A stretch of DNA of 5,572 bases from an uncultured Prevotellaceae bacterium. Its GTDB lineage: Bacteria > Bacteroidota > Bacteroidia > Bacteroidales > Bacteroidaceae. Below the pieces are notes generated by a model. That model had not been told where the DNA came from. It was given only the letters and a program-made list of their open reading frames with translations, and searched no databases. Shown piece after piece: positions 5,208 through 5,572 of the stretch. The stretch's first letter is position 1; every line of letters begins with the position of its first letter. A program made the translations under genes and the position numbers. The DNA lies in the NCBI GenBank assembly GCA_902775075.1, contig CACYKX010000201.1, positions 1-5,572 on the forward strand, in the 5' to 3' direction.

Positions 5208-5572
5208 ATGAATAAGACTACACTATATGAAGCAAAGGCTGAACTGAAGGACGAGCGCGATGCTACTCGTAGAATCTTCGTCCAAAATTATATCGATACG
5301 TACGATTTGAATGTGGAGCGAGGTCGAATCATAGATCAATACGGTTATCTTGATGAAGATGAATATGAAGAAAAACATCCTACTAAATACCGAGAGAAAA
5401 GTGCTGAGCGAGAGGAAAGACTTGACAAAAATGCACAAGCCATCCGTCTTAAAAGCATAGACATCATGCAGAAGCTCGCGGACGAGGTAATGCTGGCCTA
5501 TGAGAAACTATCAGAGAGATTCAACTTTGAGTTTAAAGATGCCTGGTGCATAAATGAGAGAAAGAACATACA
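5208..5572 (+). CDS. Hypothetical charged helical protein, 3'-partial (121 codons in window)
   Basis: An open frame runs from the ATG at 5208 to the end of the window with no stop, starting 9 bases after the preceding stop. Seen: MNKTTLYEAKAELKDERDATRR, a helical segment, an acidic patch DEDEYEE (about residues 48-54), then long runs of Glu, Lys, Arg and Ala (YREKSAEREERLDKNAQAIR, then KLADEVMLAYEKLSERF) that look like coiled coil or helical bundle. There is no signal peptide, membrane segment or catalytic motif in the visible part. No clear Shine-Dalgarno precedes it (AGACAGAATT). I do not recognise the family. The even helical composition suggests a structural or partner-binding protein, and a domain could still lie beyond the window. 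Confidence 0.65.
   Translation, partial: MNKTTLYEAKAELKDERDATRRIFVQNYIDTYDLNVERGRIIDQYGYLDEDEYEEKHPTKYREKSAEREERLDKNAQAIRLKSIDIMQKLADEVMLAYEKLSERFNFEFKDAWCINERKNI

Noticed and set aside
5223..5438. A reverse-strand ORF with a hydrophobic Phe/Ile-rich product
   Set aside because: It is the antisense of Glu/Lys-rich codons in the partial gene from 5208, which routinely yields Phe/Leu/Ile-rich shadows; the + strand frame is open to the window end and fits the operon spacing.
1..5572. CRISPR array, tRNA, rRNA, insertion sequence or transposase
   Set aside because: Reading through the window I saw no regularly spaced repeats, no cloverleaf-like segment with a CCA end, and no transposase or integrase motifs; nearly all sequence is accounted for by + strand genes.

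Overview
The window looks like an accessory defence region from a member of the Bacteroidota, probably Bacteroidales and Prevotella-like. This rests on overall protein resemblance, moderate GC, several starts with weak or no Shine-Dalgarno, and a stand-alone helicase-associated (HA) domain protein of a kind I associate with that phylum. The genus is a guess. All supported genes are on the + strand, mostly with gaps of 8 to 12 bases, so they read like one operon or two consecutive ones. Both ends are cut: the first gene lacks its N-terminus and the last its C-terminus.

Positions 1-2718 hold the 3' part of a type I restriction subunit (HsdR, COG0610-like). Helicase motifs IV-VI and the usual helical C-terminal region are followed by an apparent HEPN domain with an R-N-x3-H (R-x4-H) motif. 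Next come a Pro/Glu/Ser linker, a clear ASCH domain and an unrecognised tail of about 130 residues. The nuclease domain and helicase motifs I-III lie upstream of the window. A small orphan gene (2731-2973) follows, whose end contains a perfect 6-bp hairpin.

A 121-base spacer (2974-3094) carries a weak promoter candidate and a 16-codon ORF that overlaps the next start as ATGA. The next gene (3095-4798) is the most unusual: a DnaQ-like DEDDh exonuclease fold with apparently ruined catalytic positions, one clear and one probable BRCT domain, a charged helical stretch and a C-terminal membrane anchor.

Three small or partial genes close the window: a 49-residue charged protein (4807-4956), a 76-residue HA-domain protein (4968-5198) and the start of a charged helical protein (from 5208).

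Working idea (inference): the restriction motor carries a latent RNase (HEPN) and a modified-nucleotide reader (ASCH). It sits beside a membrane-anchored, probably non-catalytic sensor or scaffold with exonuclease-fold and BRCT modules. This would suit a restriction system with an abortive-infection back-up, but nothing in the window proves that the downstream genes act with HsdR.
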